Shown: one piece after another, positions 46,884-58,574 of the stretch
Layout: each line of letters starts with the position of its first letter
Position numbering within the stretch: position 1 is the stretch's first letter
Source of the DNA: Drechslerella dactyloides
Taxonomy: Eukaryota > Ascomycota > Orbiliomycetes > Orbiliales > Orbiliaceae
Direction: 5' to 3'
NCBI GenBank assembly: GCA_020064725.1
Contig: JAGTWJ010000001.1
Span: forward strand, 496,001 to 560,000
DNA length: 64,000 nt
Position numbers and translations under genes: made by a program
The notes under the pieces: model-generated
Seen by the model: only the letters and a program-made list of their open reading frames with translations
Databases searched by the model: none
What the model was told of the DNA's origin: nothing

Positions 46884-49800
46884 TGCCTCGACACTCGGGG
46901 GGGCCCAGAGGGAAGATATCTGGTATCGGGTCGCTCTTGAAGGAAGCCCTAAAGTCTTATTTGGAAACCCGTTATCAGGTACGCGATTCGGCTACAGCCA
47001 GATATCGCCGTCGACTGGGTTTGGGAGACTGGGAGGCGGCAGGAAGCAACCCATTAGGAAGGAGACAGAGTCAGCGTCTTTTAAGAGTCGATAAGGGCCC
47101 TAGGTCCACGATTCACGAGGAGGGCAGGCGGAAAAGGGACGAAATTATATTGCCTGATGTGCGGCCCTATTTCATAGATATGTTGCTAGAGCTGGAGCCC
47201 GGCTACCGGGATCGAGGTGCAAGGGCAAATTGTAGAAGGAGTGCAGGCCTCGAGTATAGGGCGGGATTCCTTTGCCTCCGGCGCTCCACCTCCCGCGTTC
47301 GAGGTTTCTTACGTTTAGCTAGGTGGCGTGGAATATTATGGGGGTTATCCGAATTTTGTGTCGATACACAGGATGAAGCACAGCCTTCAGTGGATCTCAA
47401 ATTTGGTGCTGAGAACCCAGGCTTCAAGGCGGGCTCAAAGCAACAATACGATTGTAGTGGGTACCCAAGAGGGGCGAGTAATGGGGTCTTGCTTTTTCTC
47501 TGCACTTAGTTTTATATTTCATCAAGCGAACCTGCAGAAATAAAAGTTTTGCTGTCCGGCGTGCATGTGCTGTGAAGCTGAGCCTACATTGCATAGAACT
47601 CTCGTTAGACATCCGACCTCAGGCCGCCACATTCTCGGCTATAAATGTTGGAAAGGGAAAGGTGTCGCTGGACAGTGTGACAATCTCAAACCGTGCACAC
47701 CAAAGAATACCTTTCCGCATTTTGCGACGAAACAGAAGTGGATCAGAGGCAGTGAAGAGGCAGGAGCTCGAGCCAGGTGTGGGCAAGTTATATACTCTCA
47801 AGATATCGATTCCCGGAATTCTCAGCCGAGATACACTGTTTAGCGACACATCGTATCACGAATGTCCAAGCCTAACGAATCTCCCTGGTGGTAGCACGAG
47901 TAACAGGGCGCTCGTGCATGAGATTTGGAAACACTGTCCACGATAAAGAGATCTATTCAAAGGACACCCGAGTCCGATAGATATACCTGGGTGGAAAATT
48001 TAAATCTCTCCTCGCGAGCTCGGCGACCTTCTTGGAGCCGCGAAAACGGCAATGCTCGACAGGGAGAAGATTAAAAAGCAATTCCGATGGAAGATAAAAC
48101 GAGCAAGCACATTTATCTATGTAGTATGTTTGTCAGCTTAAATTATCGAGCCTGGGTTCATAGGACGAAAAGCAGCCCGGGCATTGCGTGCTCCAGTAAA
48201 CTATCGGTTCCCATGCACTGCAGCACTGACATGGACACCTGCCGTATGCGGGAATTTCTCGGACGCCCCAATCCTTATCATGTGTAAAAGTACCAGGTCC
48301 CGCAAAAAGCAATCGACAACAAAGATCCGCCACTAAATTCATCCTCATCTGGTGGCGGGCTACTTGGTTTGTGCTTGAAAGTTGGATTTATTCCATAAGC
48401 CATCAGTATGGACTCCGTAGTCTTGTTGAACCAGTGCCTGACTCGACATCACTGAGTGGGTCGCTGGCTGCCACAATAAGCAGTGGGAGCCGAAGAGTGC
48501 ATGTGGTCCCTAGCAAGATGGTCGGAGAATCTTGAGCACGAACAAGCGCGTGGCGTTCCAGGTTCGTTTCCAGAATGCTCTTTTATTGGCTGGGTGGGGT
48601 CGAAGCGGGACAGCTATCACGCGTTGACGGCTGCCTTGAGCTAAGGAAGGGTCATGGAAATTCGTCGCCCCTTCCACGTTTTAGAAAGCAAGATGCGCAA
48701 ATCGGTATTAAGACCCACTGCTTTGGCTATGAATTCAATAGGGCTACGATTTAACGCTGCGTGTTCGGGCTTTTCCGCTACGTTGCGAGTCGACGTCACA
48801 CTCCTCAAGCGTTGGGAACCCAAGAACCCATTAGCTGGTAAAGCAACTTGAAACAAAACCATAGTCGAGGATGTAGGGTAGGTAGCAAAGGTATACGTTG
48901 TAATGACTACTCCCAAAACCAGATCTGCAAGTTAAGGCCCGAGAATTTGAATTTAAGTCAGTATACTGGGACACTTAGGCTGTTCGATCTGGATCGTTGA
49001 CAAATATCCAGATGGTAGCATTGCACCGGCGTAAAAAGGAGCCACATCATAAGTAGCACATGTACTATTCGACTGTGGATATTGATACTATATTCCTTGG
49101 TAATATTTTGCAAACTTAACATTTTATAGTATACATATTTTGGGACATCAACAGCTTCAGAAAACGCGCATAAATGCATCGGCGCCTCACGTGAAATGTA
49201 CAATTTTCACGGTATTGCTGAACGCATAATATGATCTGATCAGTGTCCCGGTCGTGCAACATGCTCATAATCAATTCAGTGCACTGGCAGATATCATCGA
49301 CTTGTCAGGCTATATGCAGAATGCTTCTAGCTCTTCTATATTCGTGATCCCGACCCACTGCCGGCGCCCCATCTATAGCCAATCGCTCTATACTTTGTAC
49401 TCAGTTCAGAATCACGGACATGACCCCTGCCAAATTGCGGGTCCTAGCATTTGAGACATTGTGCCAGATGCCCAAAGTGGGGCCTCTCATACGTGTGTTA
49501 TGCTGGCGTCAACACAACAATGGGCCGAAAGCCAAATTTATCGTTCAAGGCTGTCTGCCTACACGGATTTGTTATCCAAGCTCTAGATCCAAGACCACCA
49601 AGCTCCATAGCGGGTGGTATGATCATGCAAATGTACATCGTAAGTCATGATATTGACACGGCACAAGTCTGCTCTAAACTTCAATCACGTACATATGCAC
49701 TTATATATAATATTTCTGCGGCATGAGGTCAGACGCCAATGTGCGCCACCGTCACAGAGATGAGGGGATGGTTGCATGAACGGTTGGCCACGCGCGTGAA

Positions 49801-51047
49801 TCCACTTGGATGCACTATGCCGTCCATTCATTTCTGGGATCTCGCGAGACATTTGACTCAGATTTGTCTCATACTCTCGACTTGGCAGCGTAAACTCAGA
49901 GTCTTTGGGTAAGAGTAAACGGTCAAGCTGCGGCTCAGCATCAGCTGCAGCTCCCCAAGCTATACCATATAAGCCTACTTTAAGATCCCGTGTAAAGTCT
50001 TCTCGAGGACTATTTGTAAGGTAGTCTCGGGGAATCTGAGTTGAAGTCAGACTGTGTTGGACTTGATCATGACAGAGGGTCTGCGTGATATCTGTGCTCA
50101 GGTCGTACTGTCGCCCGTGATTGTCTTGAAACGGGACATCTGGATTTGAGCGCGCCAGTTCTTCATTTCAGGTAGAGTGCATGATGTGAGCGGCGGTATA
50201 CGTATAGTCAAATCTCAGGACAATATCTGGTGCCGTCCTAGATGATGCTTCTCATATATGTATGCGTGTGTTTATTACTCTATCAGGATTTTGAGATCTG
50301 GCATCGAGAGAGAAGGCTTTATTATGCCCTCTGGCTCGAATTCCAAGGGGCTAGATACTTCACACCCGCAACTCGAGACTGAAGCCGTTCTCTGCCAAGG
50401 GATCCTCAGCAAAGAGTACTTAGGACCCAGGCTGTTGCTTCTGGCGGCTGTGGAACGAGCACCCTAGATATTGCGGATTAAATAGATGGCAAAAAGGCAG
50501 CGAGACTGAACGACAGTGTAGTGTCTAGAATCTTATATGTTGGATGGGAAGAGGGGTTTAATGCACCTCGAACTTGGCCAGTTTATTTACCGTTTCGGTA
50601 TAAGTGTGTCGTTGTGGGCTGGTTGGCTGGAATTTAAATGCAACAAGCAACCCACTTTCAAGGTGGACAGACTGGGAAATCACTTGGTCTTATAAACCAA
50701 GCCCCTCCTTGCCATGAATTACTGTTTTCGGACGTGCTCGACTACAGCGAATTCGCGAACTATAAATCGTATAAAGCCGGGCTCAAAATACGGCTTCAAT
50801 AAAGTGTAGATGATCGAATACACAGGCGATTCACTGTACATTAATTTGAAATCTTTACCCTGCGGACATCGCTCGAGCTGTGGCTGTGAACATGTTGGCC
50901 AAATCGTTATTCTCAACTTCCTCCGATCACAATAACACAGCGCTGTCATCCGGGGCATTAAGAGACGTTAATATAGTAAAACTAGAACAAATACATAGTA
51001 GAGCTTGTGACATTCAAACTGTCTGTGGCCAGCGTGCGACCTCAGGC
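46884..51047. other. 4.2-kb region without a supported gene
   Basis: The longest gene-free stretch in the window. Plus-strand frames at 46883-47509 and 47572-47946 are long by chance standards but have no domain and cannot be linked by clear splice sites; they could be remnants. The rest is AT-rich with nothing recognised. Confidence 0.45.
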
Positions 51048-53197
51048 CTACTCTCCTTTCAAATCCCCACCAACACCACCGACGTAGGACGTCTTCACTA
51101 GGTCGTTCAGTCTATCTTCATCACGATCCAAGTCTCGGAACTGGAACCAGAAGCAGATAGCACCCAGAGTAGCAATGATGGCTGCCACAATGTAGTTCCA
51201 CACAAGCAAGGGGTCATTGCTCAGAGTGACGAAGGCAAAGCCGATTGCCGTGCTGAAGGCGCTCATAACTAGGAAGACTGAGGTGACCAGCGACTTCATG
51301 TTGGTCGGCGCCTTGGTATATGCGTATTCCAGACCAGTGATTGACGCAAAGATTTCAGAGATAGCAATCAAAACGAAGGATCCTGTTTGGGCCCACACGT
51401 TGATATCTGCAGGTGGGCACTTGGAGTCGGCTGCGTGGTATCCGCAAGGTGACTTCTGATAGATATAATACTGGAGGACAGCCGCCCATATCATGGCCAT
51501 AACGCCGGTAATGAAGCCGAATGTAATCTTCTTAATGGGTGTGAAGTTGAAACCGATCTTACGGAGACCGGGATAGAGAAAGAGGTCGAAGATTGGGATG
51601 AGGATGATGAGAGAGAAAGGATTCAAGTTGGACAGAATATCGTTCGGCAGGCCGTGAGTGTTCAAAACAGCGGCTTGAGAAGTGAGGTTACCGTTGATCT
51701 GCAAATTTATATCTGGTTAGTCAAGAGAGTCCCCATCATTTCTGTTTCCTATCTACGAGGTTACATACCTGGTTATAAGTAATCCAATAAAGGGGGTAGT
51801 AGAGGAACACCGTGCAAGCCTTGATACCACGGGAAACTTCGTCGACCCACTCGTCGTCAAAAGTCATCCACACCGGGCGTTCCTCGAGAGGGATCTTGGA
51901 TGGTTTAACGTTTTCCCAGAACATGCCATCGTTGAGGTTTTTATAGGTTCTGATAGGGTTGATACTCCATTTTCCTCGGGAAGCAAACGCCATGAGGCGC
52001 GCTGCACGAGAAAGGACCGAGTAGGTCGCCGGTGTTTTGACATAGTTCTTCCGGCACACAGCTAGAATTATTGGGCAGAGAGAGAACATAACAGTCGGGA
52101 GGAGCTATTCAGCGGCAGTCGAAGGTTAGTATATGAGTGTCAAGCACCAAATGCTATGTATCAATAACAGTGATGAAGGAGGGTTGGGGGGCCATACATA
52201 GGATAGATAGAACCCGACGTAATGCTCCGCATAGACCATCGTAACCTGGCCTACCAGTGCGCCGATATTGATCATCATGTAGAAGTACATGTAGATCCTC
52301 GAGATGGTCAAGACTGGGTCAACGATGACCCGCTCGCCAGAAGGAAGTGTGATGACCTGTTTCTTTTCTTGCTTGTATTGTTCTGCAATGAGGGGCGAGA
52401 TATTGGATTTGAATCCACCAGTTCCACCGCCCATAATGACGATACCAACGATAAGGACGCCGAAGGAGGCCTTGGGACGAGCTATAACGTCTGGCAGGGC
52501 CGCAATGATGAGAAGAATATGGCCAACCATTGAAAATACAATAGAGACCATAATCGTCTTGTATCTACCCCTATATTCACCAAGAGTGTTAGTAGGGATG
52601 CTCGCAATCTGTATTTCATTGTACACGTATGGTGACTAACCAGTGTCGATCAGCGACATATGCGCCAAAGAGCGGCATGAGATATGCCCAGAACGCATTG
52701 AAATTTGTGATACTAGTCGAGGTTCGTTGACCCAACCCCAAAGCTCCGGATTTTTGAACAATCCGCCCGGCGCCAGTCCTGGAATTGCTAGGGAGCGGCT
52801 GCTGGATGAAGTTGGTGACTATTTGTAATATGTTAGAGCAAATCGTCATAGTAGTCATTAGATAGCTAAGAGCCCTGTGCAGTTTATAAATTTATGGAAG
52901 TAGGAAATTGCACAGAGCTCATAGAATATCGATATATTGGGGCTGGACCAACTTACAGACTTGGGTTGTTCCGTAGTAGGAAAACCGCTCGCACAGCTCC
53001 ACAAATGCAATTGAATATGCCGTCCATGGCACTTTACCTGCCACCCGTCTTAAGGTGCGGAGATCCTCCTCTGTCGGCGTATCATCCTCATGTACAAACT
53101 GAGTTTCGTCGTGGTAGACAGGGACTATTGGGGATTCCTGCTGGTGGATGATAAGGTCTCCACCCTCGACTGCCTTTGAAGACTTTGATTCCTCCAT
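51048..53197 (-). CDS. PTR2: Di/tripeptide:proton symporter, PTR2/POT family
   Basis: Five exons on the minus strand (53197-52957, 52818-52641, 52570-52198, 52104-51769, 51698-51048), 592 aa, the normal length of fungal PTR2. Twelve-helix plasma-membrane symporter for di- and tripeptides. Seen: the N-terminal cytoplasmic arm with EDDTPTEEDLRTLRRVAGKV, FVELCERFSYYGTTQVFTNF in helix 1 (the E-x-x-E-R-F-x-Y-Y-G signature), NAFWAYLMPLFGAYVADRHWG, GTGGFKSNISPLIAEQY, YFYMMINIGALVGQ (the PTR2 signature helix 5), WITYNQINGNLTSQAAVLNT in helix 7, and IPIFDLFLYPGLRK. Introns of 138, 70, 93 and 70 nt have CTAAC-type branch points in three cases. All phases are consistent. The central hydrophilic loop is of usual size. 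Confidence 0.93.
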
Positions 53198-54748
53198 TTT
53201 CTGTAGGGCGGCGCTACAGCGACTCGAGGACCACTGAAACCGAGAGAGTGGTGTTTGATGTTCCGTAAACTATGCTGGCCTTGTAGAATACTACAATGCG
53301 AGCATGTAGAATTGATCAAAACTGGCCCTGCAGCCTGATGGATGTCAAAGGGTATCCACGGTTCCCCCTATATGAGGGAAGAGAGCAGGTTGCGGTGAGG
53401 TTACCAAAGGAAGATATTGCTCTACCTCCTTCGGACGCCTAAAAACGGGTTCTAGTAGACTTTATATCGGCGCAATAGCTTTTCCGCTATCTTCCTCCAC
53501 GGCCTTGCCGGTGGCATTTCTGCACACTAGTCCCCCGTCAGATGCTCACGGCGCGGTAAGTAGCCAGTATACTATACCGGCATGTTCAAAGTTTCGCCCC
53601 CTCTTCTTCAGGCTGTCAGTTATTGGCAATGCCAATCATTTGACTGGGTATACCCTGCGGGTACGTTGAACCTACCAAAGAAGGTGGCGAGGATATCTAC
53701 ATTCCGCTTCAATCTTGTGGTTGTCCAAATGTGGTAGGTGTGTTGCACAATTTATGGGAATAACGACGCGATGTTGGGCCCTGGGAAGGCAACCTACATG
53801 TGTAGATTAGTATGGTTCAGTTGATCTTCGGGCCGAGAGAAGCCAAGCTATTTTAGAATTCATTGGCTCGCGCGGGGCTCGTGGTGCATGGAAGGTCTTT
53901 TTGAGGTGGTAGCACGCCATGGTATGAGACTTTTGGGTTGTACCTGGCCCCTGGGTTGAGTGAAATACTGATACCGGAACACGAGTACCCGGCGGACGAA
54001 AAAGACAGGACGTGTTGCTAAATGCAAACCGAACGTAGAGGCTCATTCGCAGTCTGATATCAGACGGCAAATTGCGACAGGGTATTTCCGTGTTTTTTAC
54101 GAGTATAAAAATTGACCAATTGATAGAGATCTTAGGGTCTGCTCTGAGAACAGCTTTCGTCCGCTGATCTGAGGTTGTAGCTCGGCAAAATCGGCTAGTT
54201 GGTGCCTTCAACAGATTATGGACCTACCAAACTGGTCGAAATTTGTGTAGCTGCGCAAGTGGATGTTCCTTCCAGTCCGTAGGACACTTTGCTGGTGACA
54301 ACCACGAAACCACCTTGGCGAAGCTATCGATAATATGTTTAGGCGCCAATAAATGCCGGGACGCAAGGGATGAAAAGAATACGATATCAGGTGGTCATTC
54401 CCAAGTTTTTCAGAGTTGCAGTAACGCCGTACGACTTTCGTTCTTTGACAGTTCCGTGTGCGTATATTCGGTACCGATGTGAACGCGTTCTCGGGACACG
54501 ACAACATGGAATGAATCCTGAACCGAAATCCATGGTTGTTCGAAGTGTGTCTCTGGATTAGACTGGATCTAAAAACAAACATTTCATCAAATCTTAAGGT
54601 GAGCTATCCATCTTGGTATAAACTATGTCTCATTCATATGAAACTCACCGAGAATCGAAATGACGTGCTCGAGGAAAATCATTGGCAGCTTTGGTAGGAG
54701 AGTCTATAACTGCAAAAATCAGCTCGCTCAATACAGCTCATGTATCTA
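53198..54748. other. 1.55-kb intergenic region
   Basis: Upstream region of PTR2, then sequence with short frames on both strands without recognised features, up to the tRNA. Confidence 0.55.
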
Positions 54749-54835
54749 GGCTCCATGGTCTAGGGGATATGATTCTCGCTTTGGGTTCTTCAACTTGGAT
54801 GCGAGAGGTCCCGCGTTCGAATCGCGGTGGAGCCC
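54749..54835 (+). tRNA. tRNA-Pro (anticodon UGG) with short intron
   Basis: Cloverleaf found by eye: acceptor stem GGCTCCA pairs with TGGAGCC; D-arm with TGGTCTAGGGGATA; anticodon stem CTCGC/GCGAG with loop TTTGGGT giving anticodon TGG; T-arm CCGCGTTCGAATCGCGG. About 14 extra bases (around 54786-54799) after the base 3' of the anticodon are a canonical tRNA intron. A T-rich run (ATTTCTTTTTGC) just downstream is the expected RNA polymerase III terminator. Confidence 0.93.
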
Positions 54836-54840
54836 TGGAA

Positions 54841-54850
54841 ATTTCTTTTT
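54841..54850 (+). terminator. RNA polymerase III terminator of the tRNA
   Basis: T-rich tract including five consecutive T within about 15 nt of the tRNA 3' end. Confidence 0.7.
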
Positions 54851-56125
54851 GCATCTTTCCTAGATGTATTTTTTTTCTTTGGTGCACTGGTCCGGGTTAA
54901 GCGAGATACTACAGCTGGAATATCCCGAGTTCGGGCCAAGCCAACCCAACATAAGCTTTTTGCGCGTCGTACTCGGTTGGATTCGTTCAATCCGTTATGA
55001 CTGTTATCTACGATAGAGCTAGCGTTAACCGTTGTTGCCGGCATATACGACATATACCTACTTCGTTGTGCGAGTCATGAACGATGTGCCGTGGGGGTCG
55101 AATGGTGGGTCAAGTTATTGCGTCAAATATGCAAAATGAAGTGGATGGTGTCTGTATCTGCGTTGCATGTCTTTGGTATCTGCTCAATCCGAACTAAGCC
55201 CAACTAGTCTTTCGCCCTTTTCGAAAGCTAGTATTTGAAGTCAGTTGCAGCGTCCGGGGGCCTGATAGAAATCTGGTAAATGGGGGGAAGCGAGGAGGTA
55301 GAGATCAAACTATGCGTAGTATAATTTCATAAGCGTCTATAGATCTACCCCATTGCATAGATGCGTCTCTCGAGAGCATTACTCGTGTACACGTGTTGTC
55401 GGGTCTTTACCTAGTAGATAGGTGTCATTTGAAGTACGCTGTCACTCACAGCTGGTACCTACCGGTCATACATTTACGTGCTCGATTTCATGTTCTACTG
55501 ATGCATATGCATCGAGAATCTTAAGGCTGCAATTTTGATCACCTGTTCGTATCGTTCCGTGTCAATGTTGTGTGGGAGCTAGCGTAACTCGAATTCGAAT
55601 AGAGGGATAATCACGACGGTCACTTGGGTTGTGGCCTGCTATACGAGCGGCTGAACCAGGCTGACACCGTCACATTCCGGATCAAGAATTTTTTTGGCTA
55701 CTCGTGTCAATAGCCGGTTATACCTAATGGAACGTCGTTAGATGCTACTTCAGGTGTGATGATCTCGTAGTAGCTCTATGATACTTAGAGTTCGATCCTA
55801 GCTTGTCATGTGAAATACGGATGCTCTTCTATCGGGACATATAGAACTGACCGGCATGCTTGACCCAGGAGCTGCAGCTTGTGGACTGACACTTGGATCA
55901 TTCTTAGAGCTAAATTATAAGGCGATACATTTGGACCCGGTACCCACGCTTCATACGCACTAACAAAACGTTGATACAAAGCTGCTCATCGTCCAAAAAC
56001 CAATATTCTAAAGGAAGTTTGGCAGTATTGCATTGCCGTCTACCGGGTCATGAGACGGCTCCCCTTGCCAAAATAGCTGACAAAATATCATGACTTAACC
56101 CATAAAGGGCGCTACAACGGCTAGT
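54851..56125. other. 1.3-kb intergenic region
   Basis: No reading frame of note and no recognised element. Confidence 0.55.
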
Positions 56126-57197
56126 TTAAGCACCTGTGGATTTAGGAACACCGCATGGTTGCTTATAGCCAGCTTTTTTGCATCCAGCATTCCAGGCTTT
56201 GTTGAGCGCAGAATCTGTAACATTGAAATAGAGGTAAACGCTCTTGATCGACAAGATGGCGTCCGTTGCTGGTGGGCCAGCCGGCCAATCTATATTTCCA
56301 GCATCTATGAGCGGAGGCAGGAGTGTCGTAGATGCTAAGGGTTGACTTACATGGGTCTCCATTGCTCCAGTTGTTAACAATGATCTGTCCCGCAGCATTT
56401 GGCGTAAAGGAGCTATATGTATACGTCTGTCCGTTTATATAGTACTTCACTCCAGACTTGGTCCAGTCGAATCTATACTCGCGAAACCCTTTCGTGGGAT
56501 CAAACATACCATCGAACGGGACTACTCGGTAGTTTCTGGCTGATTGACCTGCCGTCAGTGGCTGCACTGTAAGCTGCAAACCGGGCTTTGGGATTCCTGG
56601 GTCCTGTGCCACTGCAGAGTTGTGTATATGGCTGGTTAAGATTTCCACATCGATTTCGTTGTTGTCGTCCTTGTAAAAGAACATTCCGTGGCATGCACCG
56701 GGTACGGAACTGGTCTTGATGTTGAATCGGAAAGAGCCATATCGAATGGTTTCGATAGCGGTGCCAAGTTCTGCGCTGGCGATGATTTTCCGACTGGATA
56801 AGCCACCAGAGACGTAAAGATCGAGTGCTTTCGAGGCAGTGTTTAGACGGATATTGGCAGAAGTGTAATTTATGTTCTTTGGAGAGGAAGCAAGTTGATA
56901 GTTACTGGCGGCCCAACCTTGTTTAGCCAACCCGCTGGCGAGATTGTAAGCGTCGAGAGCTGTGGGATCGAGTATGACGCGATGCGTGAAAATGAGCTTC
57001 GTTTCAGGTATATAGTAGCCGCAGGCGCAGTTCGCTGTAGATGTATCCCTAGTATCCCTAGTATCCCTAGCATAGTCGTGGGCGCGAGGTTTCTGGTCGT
57101 TGCGACCGGCTCTTCGAGCTGGTCCGATTAGACTGGCTTGCGTTGTCAAGGTCAAAAGCGCGAGATGTAGAATCAGCTGCGGATTAGGCTTCATCAC
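56126..57197 (-). CDS. Secreted GH16 family beta-glucanase-like protein
   Basis: Two exons on the minus strand (57197-56351 and 56304-56126), 341 aa, with a very short 46-nt intron. A signal peptide covers about residues 1-21 (LILHLALLTLTTQASL). The GH16 active-site strand reads DNNEIDVEILTS, with the E-x-D-x-E catalytic triad; FREYRFDWTKSGVKYYINGQ and NNWSNGDPYAGNIDWPAGPP are the usual downstream strands of the concave face. Such enzymes cleave or transfer beta-1,3/1,4-glucans in fungal or plant walls. No carbohydrate-binding module and no GPI signal is seen, so it is likely soluble. The splice restores DPYAGNIDW; without it the frame leaves the family sequence. Near residue 46 three consecutive Arg-Asp-Thr units come from a 9-bp tandem repeat. 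Two adjacent ATGs at the start differ by one codon. Confidence 0.87.
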
Positions 57198-58574
57198 AGC
57201 GTATCGCTTGGCGAAAGCTGCGCGGGTCTATATAGAAAGGACCTGTTCTTAGAGCACAGGTATTTTTTATAAGGATGACATGAAATAATTGAGGACTGGC
57301 TAGCTGCAGGGATGGGAGCGACTTTATGTAATGTGGGATATCTACAGAGAGAACGCCTAGATCTTTGGCATATTGGCACCCTTATCCAAGACTAGGCAGA
57401 TGGTCACGATCAACTAACTACCGAGGGTGATCTTGGCCGCGTTGCACCGTCCGGAAATTGACATCGCAAGGTCTCCCCCTAAGCGCTTGGGATTGAATAG
57501 GCTTGGATATCCGGATATGAATAAGCTGCACGCTTCAGAAACGTCATGAACTCAGTCTCGACACTAACAAAACGTGCGAAGCTTCTCCTCAGACAAATAT
57601 ATTTGGAATCAGGAATACTAGTAGTTCAGAGAGAGAGGGGTTGAAATCAACGTTTTGGCATGGAATCTATCGACTCTTCTAGGTCCTCATTCGCGATTAA
57701 TCACGCACGACGGTCGTAGAATCTTTCCTATATAGCTATAGGCACATCCTCTGTCATGACATTGCAATATTCCAGTTTGTGGTATGGAATGTGTTGTGGG
57801 TACCTACAGCTTCGGTACCCCGGCCGGTGCAAGTGTCATGCATGGTGAAAGGTATACTTACGGGTATCAAGCAATATACTAGTCGATCGGATTTAGTAAT
57901 GGTCCGTTGTTGTAGCCCAGGCACTTCTGGATATATTACACAAGGTGTCCGTTTGACATGAACGGTCTTCGCGCGCAAGGGTTAGTGCGCGCAAGATTAG
58001 TAGTCTAGATCTCGAGGCCAGACTTTCTCGTAAAATTTAAAACAATATGGCGAATACTAATCGACTGGCAGCCGGTATCTGCACATCGTACCTATATTAG
58101 CGCGGTATACGGGTAGAGGTACGTCAAAAACTTGGTATAAAGTTTGCATGTTTGTATATCTGCGAAAATCCTCCTAAACTACCTAGGTATTCAAGTTGTA
58201 TATTCTGCGCCAAATCTTGCGGCATTCGGGACTGTTCACACTATAGCTATGAGGAACCCACCGACGATCAACTAAGAACTGCTCATGCTGGCTTCCGATC
58301 GAAAGACTGGTGCTCATCTGAGTTTTGTGAGCACCCTCGCGTGTATACACATATGCGTACATAGAGTATCGGCCACTTTGAAGCTTCAACCCCCGATCAT
58401 CCCTGCTTCCGCATCGAACATTGCATACGCTCTTTTAGCATTTACGCTCGCTCTTGATAGTGGTCTATATTACTTAGATATACCGATGCGACGCTCACGA
58501 GGAGGCTGAGGAGGAGAAATCGTCGAGCATTCCCTCGAGGGAACGTTGGTCCAAGCTTTGAACCGGATGCTACT
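57198..58574. other. 1.4-kb intergenic region
   Basis: Divergent promoter space between the GH16 gene (-) and the DUF2235 gene (+). No supported gene. Confidence 0.55.
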
